From assembly GCA_012727955.1 (NCBI GenBank), contig JAAYGB010000065.1:1-37874 (forward strand): DNA of 37,874 nt, given 5' to 3'. This stretch comes from Bacillota bacterium (GTDB lineage: Bacteria; Bacillota; Limnochordia; DTU087; JAAYGB01). How positions within the stretch are numbered: the stretch's first letter is position 1; each line of letters opens with the position of its first letter. The notes under the pieces are model-generated. The model had not been told where the DNA came from and ran no database searches. It worked only from the letters and a program-made list of their open reading frames with translations. The translations under genes were made by a program, and so were the position numbers. Shown here piece after piece: positions 16,230 through 23,751 of the stretch.

Positions 16230-16244
16230 CCTGGGGGGATGACT

Positions 16245-16484
16245 GTGGACGAGAGAGTGCTGGTTTGGTTGTCATGGTTGTATCGACACAAAGGCACCAT
16301 CGCCGGTGTCCTCTTTGGCTTTGTCTTCGGCTGGCTGTCTATTCGCTTTGGGATCTTGAGGGCACTTTTTGTGCTGATCTGCACCGTGGTAGGAGTCGTT
16401 GTTGGGTATCGAATTGACCATAATAGGAGTTGGGCAGAGCTATTCGAAGCTATTCGGCCGTCGGATCGATTCTGGCGTCGCTAA
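16245..16484 (+). CDS. DUF2273 family small membrane protein
   Basis: Small protein (79 residues) of the DUF2273 family, regularly encoded with Asp23/AmaP genes; function unknown. It has two hydrophobic segments (GTIAGVLFGFVFGWLSI and ILRALFVLICTVVGVVVGY) separated by a short basic turn, and a C-terminal IDHNRSWAELFE. The GTG at 16245 is favoured because the six-G ribosome binding site at 16233-16238 directly abuts the alternative ATG at 16239. Confidence 0.85.
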   Translation: MDERVLVWLSWLYRHKGTIAGVLFGFVFGWLSIRFGILRALFVLICTVVGVVVGYRIDHNRSWAELFEAIRPSDRFWRR

Positions 16485-16516
16485 CGTGGGGCCGATGCTA
16501 TAGGGGAAAAGATGGG

Positions 16517-16951
16517 GTGTGCAGGTTGAGGCGAAGATTGGCCAGACAGGCTGCTTTGCAGATGTTATTTCAAATCGATTTGGGAAAGCAAACCGTGGAA
16601 GATGCGTTAGATTGGATGCGAGAGTCCGTCTCTTTGGACCCGACGATGCAGGAATTTGCCACCGCTTTAGTAAGAGGGGTTTGTGCTCATCAACGGGAGA
16701 TCGATGATTTGATTGAGCACTATTCAGTGGGCTGGGATTTGACCCGCATGGCCGGAGTTGAACGGAATTTGCTGCGTTTGGGGATCTATGAGATGTTTTA
16801 TTGCGATGAAATTCCCTTACCGGTGACTATCAATGAAATGGTGGAGCTAGGGAAGAGTTTTGGTGATGCCAATTCCGGACGGTTTATTAACGGCATTTTA
16901 GGTAAGATCAAGACGGACATTGTCGCCTCCGCTTCGCCAGAGGAGGAGTGA
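16517..16951 (+). CDS. nusB: Transcription antitermination factor NusB
   Basis: NusB, with NusE/S10, binds boxA RNA and supports rRNA antitermination. The 144-residue all-helical protein opens with RRRLARQAALQMLFQIDLG and contains the conserved DLTRMAGVERNLLRLGIYEM and LPVTINEMVELGKSFG segments. GTG 16517 gives a family-like N-terminus, with AGGGGA at 16502-16507 9 nt upstream; TTG 16526 is an alternative. It sits after the Asp23 group as in Bacillus, but the folD that usually follows is replaced by a Kae1-like gene 6 nt downstream. Confidence 0.94.
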   Translation: MCRLRRRLARQAALQMLFQIDLGKQTVEDALDWMRESVSLDPTMQEFATALVRGVCAHQREIDDLIEHYSVGWDLTRMAGVERNLLRLGIYEMFYCDEIPLPVTINEMVELGKSFGDANSGRFINGILGKIKTDIVASASPEEE

Positions 16952-16957
16952 GATAGG

Positions 16958-17968
16958 GTGAACTCCTCAAGTTGTGTTCTCGCCATTGATACTAGTTGCT
17001 ACACTACTTCGCTAGCCTTGATGGATGAAGCAGGGCAGTTGCTCGTTGATGCCCGCAAGTTGTTGGCGGTTCCCTCTGGTCAGCGGGGACTGCGGCAATC
17101 GGAGGCCGTTTGGCAGCACGTGAACGCGCTGCCACAGTTGGCTGCATCCCTTTCCGAGGCCCTTGCCGATAGGAAGTTGGAAGCGATTTCTTTTAGCGAT
17201 CAGCCGCGACCAGTGGCCCAATCATATTTGCCGGTTTTTCGTGTAGGGGCGGCCTGGGCTCATTCCGGGGCTGCCCTTGTTAGTGCTCGGCTCTTGCCCT
17301 CCACCCACCAAGAAGGGCACGTCTGGGCCGGTGTCTGGTCCTCGAAACTGCGATCCAGACTGGAATCGGTGCTGGCGCAAGGCCAGTCCTTCACCACCTT
17401 AGCTGTGCATCTCTCTGGTGGGACCAGTGAAGTGGTCCAGGTTGAGGTGGCCGGTGGCGATAGTGGACTTAAGATTCAGGAACTCGGTGCCACAACGGAT
17501 CTCCATGCCGGACAATTCGTCGATCGGGTGGGTGTTGCCTTGGGCTTGCCCTTTCCCGCGGGAGCGGCACTGGAGGAGCTGGCCAGGGAAGCTGCCGACC
17601 CGGTGCCTAACCTTCCCCACTCGGTGCAGAACTTAAGTGTGAGTTTTTCTGGCCCAACTTCCGCGGCCATGCGCCTGATTTCTCAAGGGGCCAGCCCTGC
17701 TGGGATCGCACATGCTACCTTCAAGTCGATAGCCGATACCCTTGTCAAATGGGTGGCCAATGCCAGTCAGGCCTCGGGGATCGATCAATGTCTCTTCGTC
17801 GGCGGAGTTGCCAGTAACGGATTGATTCGTCGCTGGGTCACCGATGATCTCGAAGCCAAGGGCATTGCTTGTCACTTCTGTGATCCCAAGTACAGCACAG
17901 ATAACGCGGTGGGGCTGGCCTACTACGGAACTTTGGTCACCAAGGGATTACTGTCAGCGGGAGGTTAA
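16958..17968 (+). CDS. TsaD/Kae1-like paralogue (M22 glycoprotease family)
   Basis: Member of the TsaD/Kae1/Qri7 superfamily (ASKHA ATPase fold). TsaD itself transfers threonylcarbamoyl to tRNA A37. This 336-residue protein keeps the N-terminal nucleotide loop (AIDTSCYTTSLAL), the metal-binding pair as HQEGH (His117 and His121), a glycine-rich LSGGTSEVVQV segment, and VGGVASNG near the C-terminus. Its sequence between these motifs is divergent from canonical TsaD, and it stands alone between nusB and xseA instead of beside tsaB/tsaE. It is therefore probably the Kae1-like paralogue found in some Clostridia, whose function is unknown. If no other tsaD exists in the genome it could be the real enzyme. 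The GTG start follows the nusB stop by 6 nt, and its stop is 1 nt before xseA. Confidence 0.8.
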   Translation: MNSSSCVLAIDTSCYTTSLALMDEAGQLLVDARKLLAVPSGQRGLRQSEAVWQHVNALPQLAASLSEALADRKLEAISFSDQPRPVAQSYLPVFRVGAAWAHSGAALVSARLLPSTHQEGHVWAGVWSSKLRSRLESVLAQGQSFTTLAVHLSGGTSEVVQVEVAGGDSGLKIQELGATTDLHAGQFVDRVGVALGLPFPAGAALEELAREAADPVPNLPHSVQNLSVSFSGPTSAAMRLISQGASPAGIAHATFKSIADTLVKWVANASQASGIDQCLFVGGVASNGLIRRWVTDDLEAKGIACHFCDPKYSTDNAVGLAYYGTLVTKGLLSAGG

Positions 17969-17969
17969 C

Positions 17970-19226
17970 GTGCAGATTCGAAAGGGCAGAAGGGCCTACA
18001 GTGTTGGTGAACTGACTCGATATATCAAGACTATTTTGCAGGGACAAAGGGTGCTGCAAAATATCGCGGTTAACGGCGAAGTGTCTAACCTGCGGCGGCA
18101 GCAATCGGGCCATATCTATTTTACCTTGAAGGACGAGTCTGCCAGTCTAGCCTGTGTGATGTTTCGCACCCAGGCAGCCCGGTTGAGCTTTCACCTGGAG
18201 AATGGGATGAAGGTTTGGGCCATCGGCAGCATTGGTGTCTATGAGGTGTCTGGGGCCTATCAGCTGTACGTGTCCCAGGTGGAACCGGTGGGACAGGGTT
18301 CATTGCAATTGGCCCTAGAACAGCTGAAGCAGCGGTTGGCCTCAGAAGGTCTCTTTGATCCCAGCCGGCGGAGACCGATCCCGATGATTCCCAAGGGAAT
18401 CGGTTTGGTTACCTCGCCCAGTGGGGCAGCGATGAAGGATTTTGTTTCCGTGGTTCAGCGGCGCTTTCCCAATATCCCAATTGTGTTGGCTCCGGCTCTG
18501 GTACAGGGCAAAGATGCTCCCCAAAGTATCGTTCAGGCCCTGGCAGGGCTGAATATCTGCGATGAAATTGACGTTGTTGTCCTGGCCAGAGGGGGAGGAG
18601 CCCTCGAGGATTTGTGGTGTTTTAACGATGAGGCCGTTGCTCGGGCGATTGCTGCCTGTCGCTTTCCTGTGGTCAGTGCCGTCGGTCATGAAACCGATGT
18701 CACCATCGCGGACTTGGTGGCGGATCTCAGGGCACCTACCCCTTCGGCTGCCGGGGAACTGGTGGTGCCAGATCGAGCCCAACTACAACTTCAGGTGCAG
18801 AGGGTCAGCTTAGATTTACAGGTTGCCCTGCAGCGTTGGCTGGAGAAAAATCAGCGACGGGTGCAGGAGCTGGAGCAAAGGCTGCAGGTAAGCAATCCCT
18901 TGGGTATGATTCAAGTCCAGCTGCAGCGAGTCGATGAGCTGATGCAGCGGGCCGTCCGGGCCATCCAGTTGGTCACCCAAACTGAGCGAGAGCGTTTTGC
19001 CTCGGTTTTAGTGCAATTGGAGCAGCTGAGCCCCCTGGCAACGCTGCGAAGGGGATACACCGTTTGCCGTTTCACCGACGGACCCTCATCACATCAGGTC
19101 GTCAGGAGCGTACAGAATGTATCTCCCGGACAGGGCATCGAGGTTCTCTTTGTCGATGGAGCCGCCCAGTGCCTGGTCCAAAGTCGCAGTATTAGGGTAG
19201 AAGGAGCTGGCGAGAATGAAGTTTGA
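17970..19226 (+). CDS. xseA: Exodeoxyribonuclease VII large subunit
   Basis: XseA is the catalytic subunit of exonuclease VII, which degrades single-stranded DNA to oligonucleotides. From GTG 17970 it has 418 residues: an N-terminal OB-fold (about 5-100, with NGEVSNLRRQQSGHIYFTLK), the catalytic domain with VTSPSGAAMKD and AVGHETDVTIADLVADLRAP, and a long coiled-coil region (about 265-350) that binds XseB. GCGGGAGG precedes the start, which is 1 nt after the upstream stop. The reading frame extends further upstream inside the Kae1-like gene, but nothing there matches XseA. Confidence 0.96.
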   Translation: MQIRKGRRAYSVGELTRYIKTILQGQRVLQNIAVNGEVSNLRRQQSGHIYFTLKDESASLACVMFRTQAARLSFHLENGMKVWAIGSIGVYEVSGAYQLYVSQVEPVGQGSLQLALEQLKQRLASEGLFDPSRRRPIPMIPKGIGLVTSPSGAAMKDFVSVVQRRFPNIPIVLAPALVQGKDAPQSIVQALAGLNICDEIDVVVLARGGGALEDLWCFNDEAVARAIAACRFPVVSAVGHETDVTIADLVADLRAPTPSAAGELVVPDRAQLQLQVQRVSLDLQVALQRWLEKNQRRVQELEQRLQVSNPLGMIQVQLQRVDELMQRAVRAIQLVTQTERERFASVLVQLEQLSPLATLRRGYTVCRFTDGPSSHQVVRSVQNVSPGQGIEVLFVDGAAQCLVQSRSIRVEGAGENEV

Positions 19227-19413
19227 AAAGGCTATGGACGAGTTGGAGCAAGTCGTGAGGCGGCTGGAGTCTGGAGAACCAGACCTGGAGGAAGCTCTGA
19301 AGCTTTTTGAACGGGGGGTCAAGTTGGCTAGGGTGTGCAACGAGCATTTGGAGAAAGCAGAATCCCAGGTGAAGGTGTTGTTAGAGGGCGATGTTGATGC
19401 AGCCCAATCCTAG
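19216..19413 (+). CDS. xseB: Exodeoxyribonuclease VII small subunit
   Basis: XseB, a 65-residue helical hairpin that stabilises XseA. The sequence FEKAMDELEQVVRRLESGE followed by LEEALKLFERGVKL is diagnostic. The ATG overlaps the end of xseA by 11 bp, with GAAGGAG at 19200-19206 9 nt upstream, so the pair is coupled. Confidence 0.95.
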   Translation: MKFEKAMDELEQVVRRLESGEPDLEEALKLFERGVKLARVCNEHLEKAESQVKVLLEGDVDAAQS

Positions 19414-19428
19414 GGTTAGAGGGAGTAG

Positions 19429-20322
19429 GTGTCGATGAATTTTAGCGAATATGCCAAGACTTACCGGCCTTTTGTGGAGGCAGCTCTGGAGAAATATCTG
19501 CCCGACGAAGGTATGCAGCCCACAACCATCCATCGAGCAATGCGCTACAGTGCCCTCGGTGGAGGAAAACGTCTGCGGGCGCTGTTGGCCATTGCCGGTT
19601 GTCAGGCCGTTGGAGGAGATATCCGGCAGGTGGAACCCTTGGTAGCGGCCCTGGAAATGATTCATGCCTACAGTTTGGTACACGATGACTTGCCCTGTAT
19701 GGACGATGATGACTACCGACGGGGTAAGTTGACCTGTCACAAGGTGTTTGGGGAAGGACTCGCCGTCTTAACGGGAGACGCCTTGTTGACTCAAGGGTTC
19801 TACCTTATTTCCCGCTTGGCTGATGTCGGTGTCGATGGAGATACCATCACTCGGGTGTTGGCTGAATTGGGACAAGCCTGTGGAACCGATGGGCTAATCG
19901 GGGGGCAGGTTGTAGACCTGGAGTCCGAGGGCAAAGAGGTATCAAGAAGTACCCTAGAGTACATTCACACTCGTAAAACCGGTGCCCTTTTCAAAACCTC
20001 CATTCGCTGCGGCGCTATTATTGGTGGGGCTACCGATGACCAGCTGGACATCATTGACACCTATGCCGATAACTTCGGATTGGCCTTTCAGATCACCGAT
20101 GATATTCTTGACGTAGTGGGCGATGAAGCCAAGTTAGGCAAAGCCGTTGGCAGCGATGAGCGTCATGTCAAAGCCACCTATGTCTCAATCCTGGGTCTGG
20201 AGCAGGCTAAGCAAAGAGCGCAAGGAGCCATTGAGGCTGCCAAGGAGGCCATTGTGACCCTTGAGGGTAACACCGACGCCTTGGTGAGTTTGGCGGAATT
20301 CGTGATCGCCCGCGACCATTGA
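19429..20322 (+). CDS. ispA: Farnesyl diphosphate synthase (short-chain polyprenyl synthase)
   Basis: Condenses IPP with DMAPP/GPP to make farnesyl (or geranylgeranyl) diphosphate. The 297-residue protein has GGGKRLRALL, the first aspartate-rich motif DDLPCMDDD at residues 86-94, and the second, DDILD, at 224-228, in FQITDDILDVVGD. GTG 19429 or ATG 19435 may start translation; GAGGGAG lies just upstream. Product chain length cannot be fixed by eye. With dxs downstream it gives a methylerythritol-phosphate pathway cluster, here split by the OLE RNA and oapA. The stop codon overlaps the -35 element of the OLE promoter. Confidence 0.95.
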   Translation: MSMNFSEYAKTYRPFVEAALEKYLPDEGMQPTTIHRAMRYSALGGGKRLRALLAIAGCQAVGGDIRQVEPLVAALEMIHAYSLVHDDLPCMDDDDYRRGKLTCHKVFGEGLAVLTGDALLTQGFYLISRLADVGVDGDTITRVLAELGQACGTDGLIGGQVVDLESEGKEVSRSTLEYIHTRKTGALFKTSIRCGAIIGGATDDQLDIIDTYADNFGLAFQITDDILDVVGDEAKLGKAVGSDERHVKATYVSILGLEQAKQRAQGAIEAAKEAIVTLEGNTDALVSLAEFVIARDH

Positions 20323-20347
20323 CGGCCTATGGCCGGTTTGATATAGT
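20319..20347 (+). promoter_or_regulatory. Sigma-A promoter for the OLE RNA
   Basis: TTGACG (20319-20324), a spacer of exactly 17 nt, then TATAGT (20342-20347): each hexamer has one mismatch to consensus. The -35 overlaps the ispA stop codon. The expected transcript start is near 20354, about 28 nt before the closing helix of the RNA. Confidence 0.75.
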
Positions 20348-20381
20348 AAAAGAGATTCTCTTGTGACTCAATAGGGATTCA

Positions 20382-21025
20382 TCAAAGGGTGGAGCAGTAT
20401 TCTAGTCAGTCCTGCATCTCCCAAGACGGGCCTAAAAATCCGTTAAAGGCACATCGATGAAGTCCGTGGTGGTGGCTTTCGACGCCCAGTCGGGGGCTGC
20501 TGCTGGGGGTTAAGAGTTAGGGGCGATCCACAAGGGCATGTGGGCGTTGACCCCTTTCTCGTGGAGACCCAAGTTGCGTGGGGAAATGCCGTGGCTTGGC
20601 CAGGCATGGAACTACGGCTTGGGATGGGAACCTGCACGTGATGCGACAGACATTAGTCAAACATAATGTACATTTTGCGTTAGGTGCAGCGTAGCCTGCC
20701 TTGCGTGGTGTGGGGGGAATAGTGGGTTGAAGCTGCAATTTCGAAGGCCAAGAAATTGAGGTGGATTGCCCCTTGAAACCCATACTGCTACAGAGGCTAA
20801 GAGATGAGTTGGGCTGTTGAGGAAATCTCCTAGACTGTTCCAAATGGGAAGCGGATTGGGGATTGCGGTGTGGACTAAGTGGTAATCTAGCCCCGCTATT
20901 GGCGACAAGGCGGAGCGGAGGTAAAGGGGAACCGCCATTTTGGCAACGAAATGGTCCTCCGTTGGGAAAACCTGCTGGACCTAAGCCACAATGTTAACCC
21001 AATCCGTGTCCACCCTATATTTTGA
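20382..21025 (+). ncRNA. ole: OLE RNA (ornate large extremophilic RNA)
   Basis: A 750-nt region between ispA and the OapA gene has no credible protein gene but a dense nested fold. Closing helix: 20382-20393 pairs with 21009-21015 and, after a 5-nt bulge, 21021-21025. Inside are CGCCC/GGGCG (20483-20487/20521-20525), CCCAAG/CTTGGG (20568-20573/20618-20623) enclosing ATGCC/GGCAT (20586-20590/20603-20607), CTGCAC/GTGCAG (20632-20637/20684-20689) enclosing ACATTA/TAATGT (20650-20655/20664-20669), GTGGGTT/AACCCAT (20722-20728/20777-20783) enclosing CAATTTC/GAAATTG (20736-20742/20752-20758), and CGGATTGGG/CCCAATCCG (20852-20860/20998-21006) enclosing TGTGG/CCACA, AGCGGAGG/CCTCCGTT (20914-20921/20956-20963) and CCATTT/AAATGG (20935-20940/20949-20954). 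Known OLE RNAs are about 600 nt, bind membrane proteins in a ribonucleoprotein complex linked to stress tolerance, and typically sit between ispA and oapA-dxs. Ends are approximate; the transcript probably runs from about 20354 to about 21062. Confidence 0.9.
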
Positions 21026-21032
21026 CTTACTG

Positions 21033-21062
21033 AGACTTGGGTGAACCCCAAGTCTTTCTTTG
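21033..21062 (+). terminator. Terminator-like hairpin between OLE RNA and oapA
   Basis: AGACTTGGG (21033-21041) pairs perfectly with CCCAAGTCT (21047-21055) around a 5-nt loop, followed by TTCTTTG. The T-tract is broken, so termination may be partial, allowing read-through into oapA-dxs while setting the OLE 3' end. It lies just outside the OLE closing helix. Confidence 0.65.
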
Positions 21063-21073
21063 AGGTGAATGTC

Positions 21074-21664
21074 TTGCCTTCTCGCTGGCGAAGGGTTTCG
21101 GCTGTTTTTGTTCTGACATTCTTGATTTCCGTTACGTTATCATTGACCAGTAATACTGCGTTATCGTACTTACCTTTATTTCCCAGTATCGTCTTGCTTG
21201 CAGCTATAGTGTGGCTCGGTATTATTTTCGATATTGTCGGAGTCGCTGTTACCGTTGCCAACGAGGAACCCTTTCACGCCATGGCCAGCAAACGGATTCC
21301 TGGTTCTCGCCAAGGGGTATGGCTGATTCGGCGAGCGGAACAGGTAGCCAATTTCTGCAATGATGTGGTTGGTGACATTGCTGGGACCTTAAGCGGGGCC
21401 GTTGCTGCCGGGATTATCTTCTCCCTCACCCAGTACTCTCCAGAGCTCAATGAATCTTTACTGAACACCATTGGTGTAGGGTTGCTGGCAGCAGTCACCG
21501 TCGGCGGCAAAGCCTATGGAAAGGGTTTTGCCATATCCTATGCAGCTGATGTAGTTTTTCAAGTTGCCCGATTCCTCTATTGGGTAGAACGGGTGTTGGG
21601 CGTAACTATTTGTCGGTCAGGAAAGGATAAGAAAAAGGCTAAAGGGCGCAGGGGAAGATCGTAG
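21074..21664 (+). CDS. oapA: OLE-associated membrane protein OapA
   Basis: OapA is the membrane protein that binds OLE RNA and recruits it to the membrane. From TTG 21074 it has 196 residues: a basic N-terminus (SRWRR), predicted membrane helices at about 8-24, 35-61, 100-118 and 129-147, and a strongly basic tail (CRSGKDKKKAKGRRGRS) suited to RNA contact. After helix 2 is a conserved-looking block, D53, G56, then NEEPFHAMASK (63-73), and later CNDVVGDIAG (95-104). As I recall, this architecture resembles the membrane domain of CNNM/CorB-type Mg transporters. TTG 21074 is chosen because GAGGTGA at 21062-21068 lies 5 nt upstream; an earlier in-frame GTG at 21041 sits inside the terminator-like hairpin and has no ribosome binding site. 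Position between the RNA and dxs is the standard one. Confidence 0.88.
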   Translation: MPSRWRRVSAVFVLTFLISVTLSLTSNTALSYLPLFPSIVLLAAIVWLGIIFDIVGVAVTVANEEPFHAMASKRIPGSRQGVWLIRRAEQVANFCNDVVGDIAGTLSGAVAAGIIFSLTQYSPELNESLLNTIGVGLLAAVTVGGKAYGKGFAISYAADVVFQVARFLYWVERVLGVTICRSGKDKKKAKGRRGRS

Positions 21665-21709
21665 AGATAACCCGAGGCGATTGGCGTGTTTCGGAAGAGA
21701 GGGTGACTC

Positions 21710-23746
21710 TTGGTGTCGATTTTGAACAGGATTACAGAGCCGTCGCAGCTAAAGAGCCTAGACAAAGAGGAATTGACCCAGTTGGCCGAAGAGATTAGGC
21801 AGATCATCGTCGAAACGGTAGCAGCAAATGGCGGTCACTTGGCACCCAACCTAGGTGTAGTGGAACTAACCCTTGCCCTGCATCGGGTTCTCAACGCCCC
21901 TCAAGACAAGATAGTTTGGGATGTCGGTCATCAAAGCTATACCCATAAATTGTTGACGGGACGCTACCAAAGTTTTTCCACCTTGCGGCAGTGGGGTGGT
22001 ATTTCTGGTTTCCCTCGAATGGATGAGAGTATTTACGACTCTTTCGGTGTCGGCCACAGCAGCACCTCGATTTCCGCGGCCTTAGGAATGGCGGTAGCCA
22101 GAGACTTAGCCGGCGAAGATCACGTGGTAGCTGCAGTCATTGGTGATGGAGCCCTTACCGGCGGATTGGCCTTTGAGGCCCTGAACAATGCCGGTCATCT
22201 GGGCGTTAACCTGTTGGTGATCCTAAATGATAACGAAATGTCTATTTCTCCCAACGTCGGAGCCCTCAGCCATTATCTGACACAGTTGCGCTTGGATCCG
22301 GTGTTGTCTCGCGCCCGGACGGACCTGGAGCGGGCCATCAAGCGCATCCCCGGCATCGGGGGTTCTATGCTGAAGATGGCGGATCTGATGACGGATATGC
22401 TGAAAACGGTATTGGTTCCTGGTCGTCTCTTTCAGGAATTGGGCTTTACTTACTTCGGGCCCATCGATGGCCATGACATTGTGGGAATGCAGCAGGTGCT
22501 TCGGGAGGCTCTGCGTCGGGATGGCCCGGTACTGGTACATACCATCACCAAGAAGGGCAAAGGGTGGCTGCCGGCGGAGATCAATCCTGAGAAATTCCAT
22601 AGTACTGGCCCCTTCTCTATTGAGAAAGCGCTAATGGAGTACAAGCTGGCGGAAAGCAACCTAGTTTCCATTCCTTCTGTCTCGCCGGCTCCGATTCAGG
22701 CCGAAGAAGACCAACAAGAGAGGATTTCCAGCTTCAGTGAGCTGCTGGGAGCTGCTTTGGTGGAGTTAGGCAAGATTGATGAAACCATTGTAGCCATCAC
22801 CGCCGCGATGCCCGAAGGCACCGGGTTGGCTCGCTTTGGTCGGATCTTTCCCCAGCGGTTTTTTGACGTAGGTATTGCCGAAGAGCACGGGGCTACCTTT
22901 GCCGCTGGATTAGTTGCCGGTGGCAGGAAGCCGGTTTTTGCTGTGTATTCTACCTTCCTGCAACGGGCCGTTGATCAGATTATCCATGATGTTTGCCTGC
23001 AGGAGCTGCCGGCGATCTTCGCCATCGATCGCGCGGGATTGGTTGGGGAAGACGGTCCCACCCATCACGGTGTCTTCGACCTTTCGTTATTACAGGCAAT
23101 ACCCAATCTGACTATTCTTGCTCCTCGAGATGGCAGGGAGCTAGTGGGGATGCTTAGTTGGGCCGTTAACTCCTCCCGGCCCGTTGCCCTTCGTTACCCG
23201 AGGGAGAAATTGGCCCAGCCCTTGACCTTAGCTGAGGTGAAGGCCTTGGTAGCCGAATATTTCCCTTCGTCCAGGTCCGGTGATCTCACCCAGTGGAGGC
23301 CCCAGGCAATCTGCGAGGGGACGGAAGGAGTAATTTTTGCAGCGGGTACCATGTGCCGCGTAGCTAGCCAAGCAGCGAAGTTACTGCAGACCCATTGTGG
23401 CATCGGGGCACAGGTTGTGAATTTGCGGACAATCAAACCCCTGGATACCGAAGCCATCTTTAGCTTTGTCGATGGTAAGCAATGGCTAGCCACTCTCGAG
23501 GAAAATGCCGTGGTAGGTGGGGTCGGTAGTCGGATTATCCAGGAACTAGCTTTGGCAGGAAAATTACCCCGGTATTGTTTGAATCTAGGTATTCCCGATG
23601 AATTTATCCCCCATGGCTCCAGAAAAAGACTCCTGGCCCAGATGGGGTTGACACCGGAGGCGGTGGCAGAGAAAATTCTGGAGAAGGTGGGAGTTCGGCA
23701 CCTTTTGGTGTCTAGCCGATGGACCGGTGGTAGTACAGGGAGATGA
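21710..23746 (+). CDS. dxs: 1-deoxy-D-xylulose-5-phosphate synthase
   Basis: First enzyme of the methylerythritol-phosphate isoprenoid pathway, joining pyruvate and glyceraldehyde-3-phosphate with thiamine diphosphate. The 678-residue protein (slightly longer than usual) has the N-terminal TPP domain (WDVGHQSYTHKLLTGR, GDGALTGG at 145-152, with Asn and Met of LNDNEMSISPN), the transketolase-like middle domain with Glu391 in GIAEEH, and the C-terminal transketolase domain (ATLEENAVVGGVGS). AGAGGGTGA (21698-21706) precedes TTG 21710; GTG 21713 is an equally good start. tlyA follows after 5 nt. Confidence 0.97.
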   Translation: MVSILNRITEPSQLKSLDKEELTQLAEEIRQIIVETVAANGGHLAPNLGVVELTLALHRVLNAPQDKIVWDVGHQSYTHKLLTGRYQSFSTLRQWGGISGFPRMDESIYDSFGVGHSSTSISAALGMAVARDLAGEDHVVAAVIGDGALTGGLAFEALNNAGHLGVNLLVILNDNEMSISPNVGALSHYLTQLRLDPVLSRARTDLERAIKRIPGIGGSMLKMADLMTDMLKTVLVPGRLFQELGFTYFGPIDGHDIVGMQQVLREALRRDGPVLVHTITKKGKGWLPAEINPEKFHSTGPFSIEKALMEYKLAESNLVSIPSVSPAPIQAEEDQQERISSFSELLGAALVELGKIDETIVAITAAMPEGTGLARFGRIFPQRFFDVGIAEEHGATFAAGLVAGGRKPVFAVYSTFLQRAVDQIIHDVCLQELPAIFAIDRAGLVGEDGPTHHGVFDLSLLQAIPNLTILAPRDGRELVGMLSWAVNSSRPVALRYPREKLAQPLTLAEVKALVAEYFPSSRSGDLTQWRPQAICEGTEGVIFAAGTMCRVASQAAKLLQTHCGIGAQVVNLRTIKPLDTEAIFSFVDGKQWLATLEENAVVGGVGSRIIQELALAGKLPRYCLNLGIPDEFIPHGSRKRLLAQMGLTPEAVAEKILEKVGVRHLLVSSRWTGGSTGR

Positions 23747-23751
23747 AGTGA

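Noticed and set aside
20323-21040. Alternative identities for the non-coding region: tmRNA, RNase P RNA, 6S RNA, group II intron, riboswitch or T-box
   Set aside because: No tRNA-like ends or tag frame, no recognisable RNase P core, far too long for 6S or a simple riboswitch, no intron-encoded protein or domain V-like hairpin, and the nested fold with an OapA-like neighbour is better explained by OLE RNA.
20443-21261. Several minus-strand open frames of 64-121 codons across the OLE region
   Set aside because: They overlap the helices of the structured RNA, show no ribosome binding site with a sensible start, have low-complexity or atypical composition, and resemble no protein family. They are by-products of the RNA sequence.
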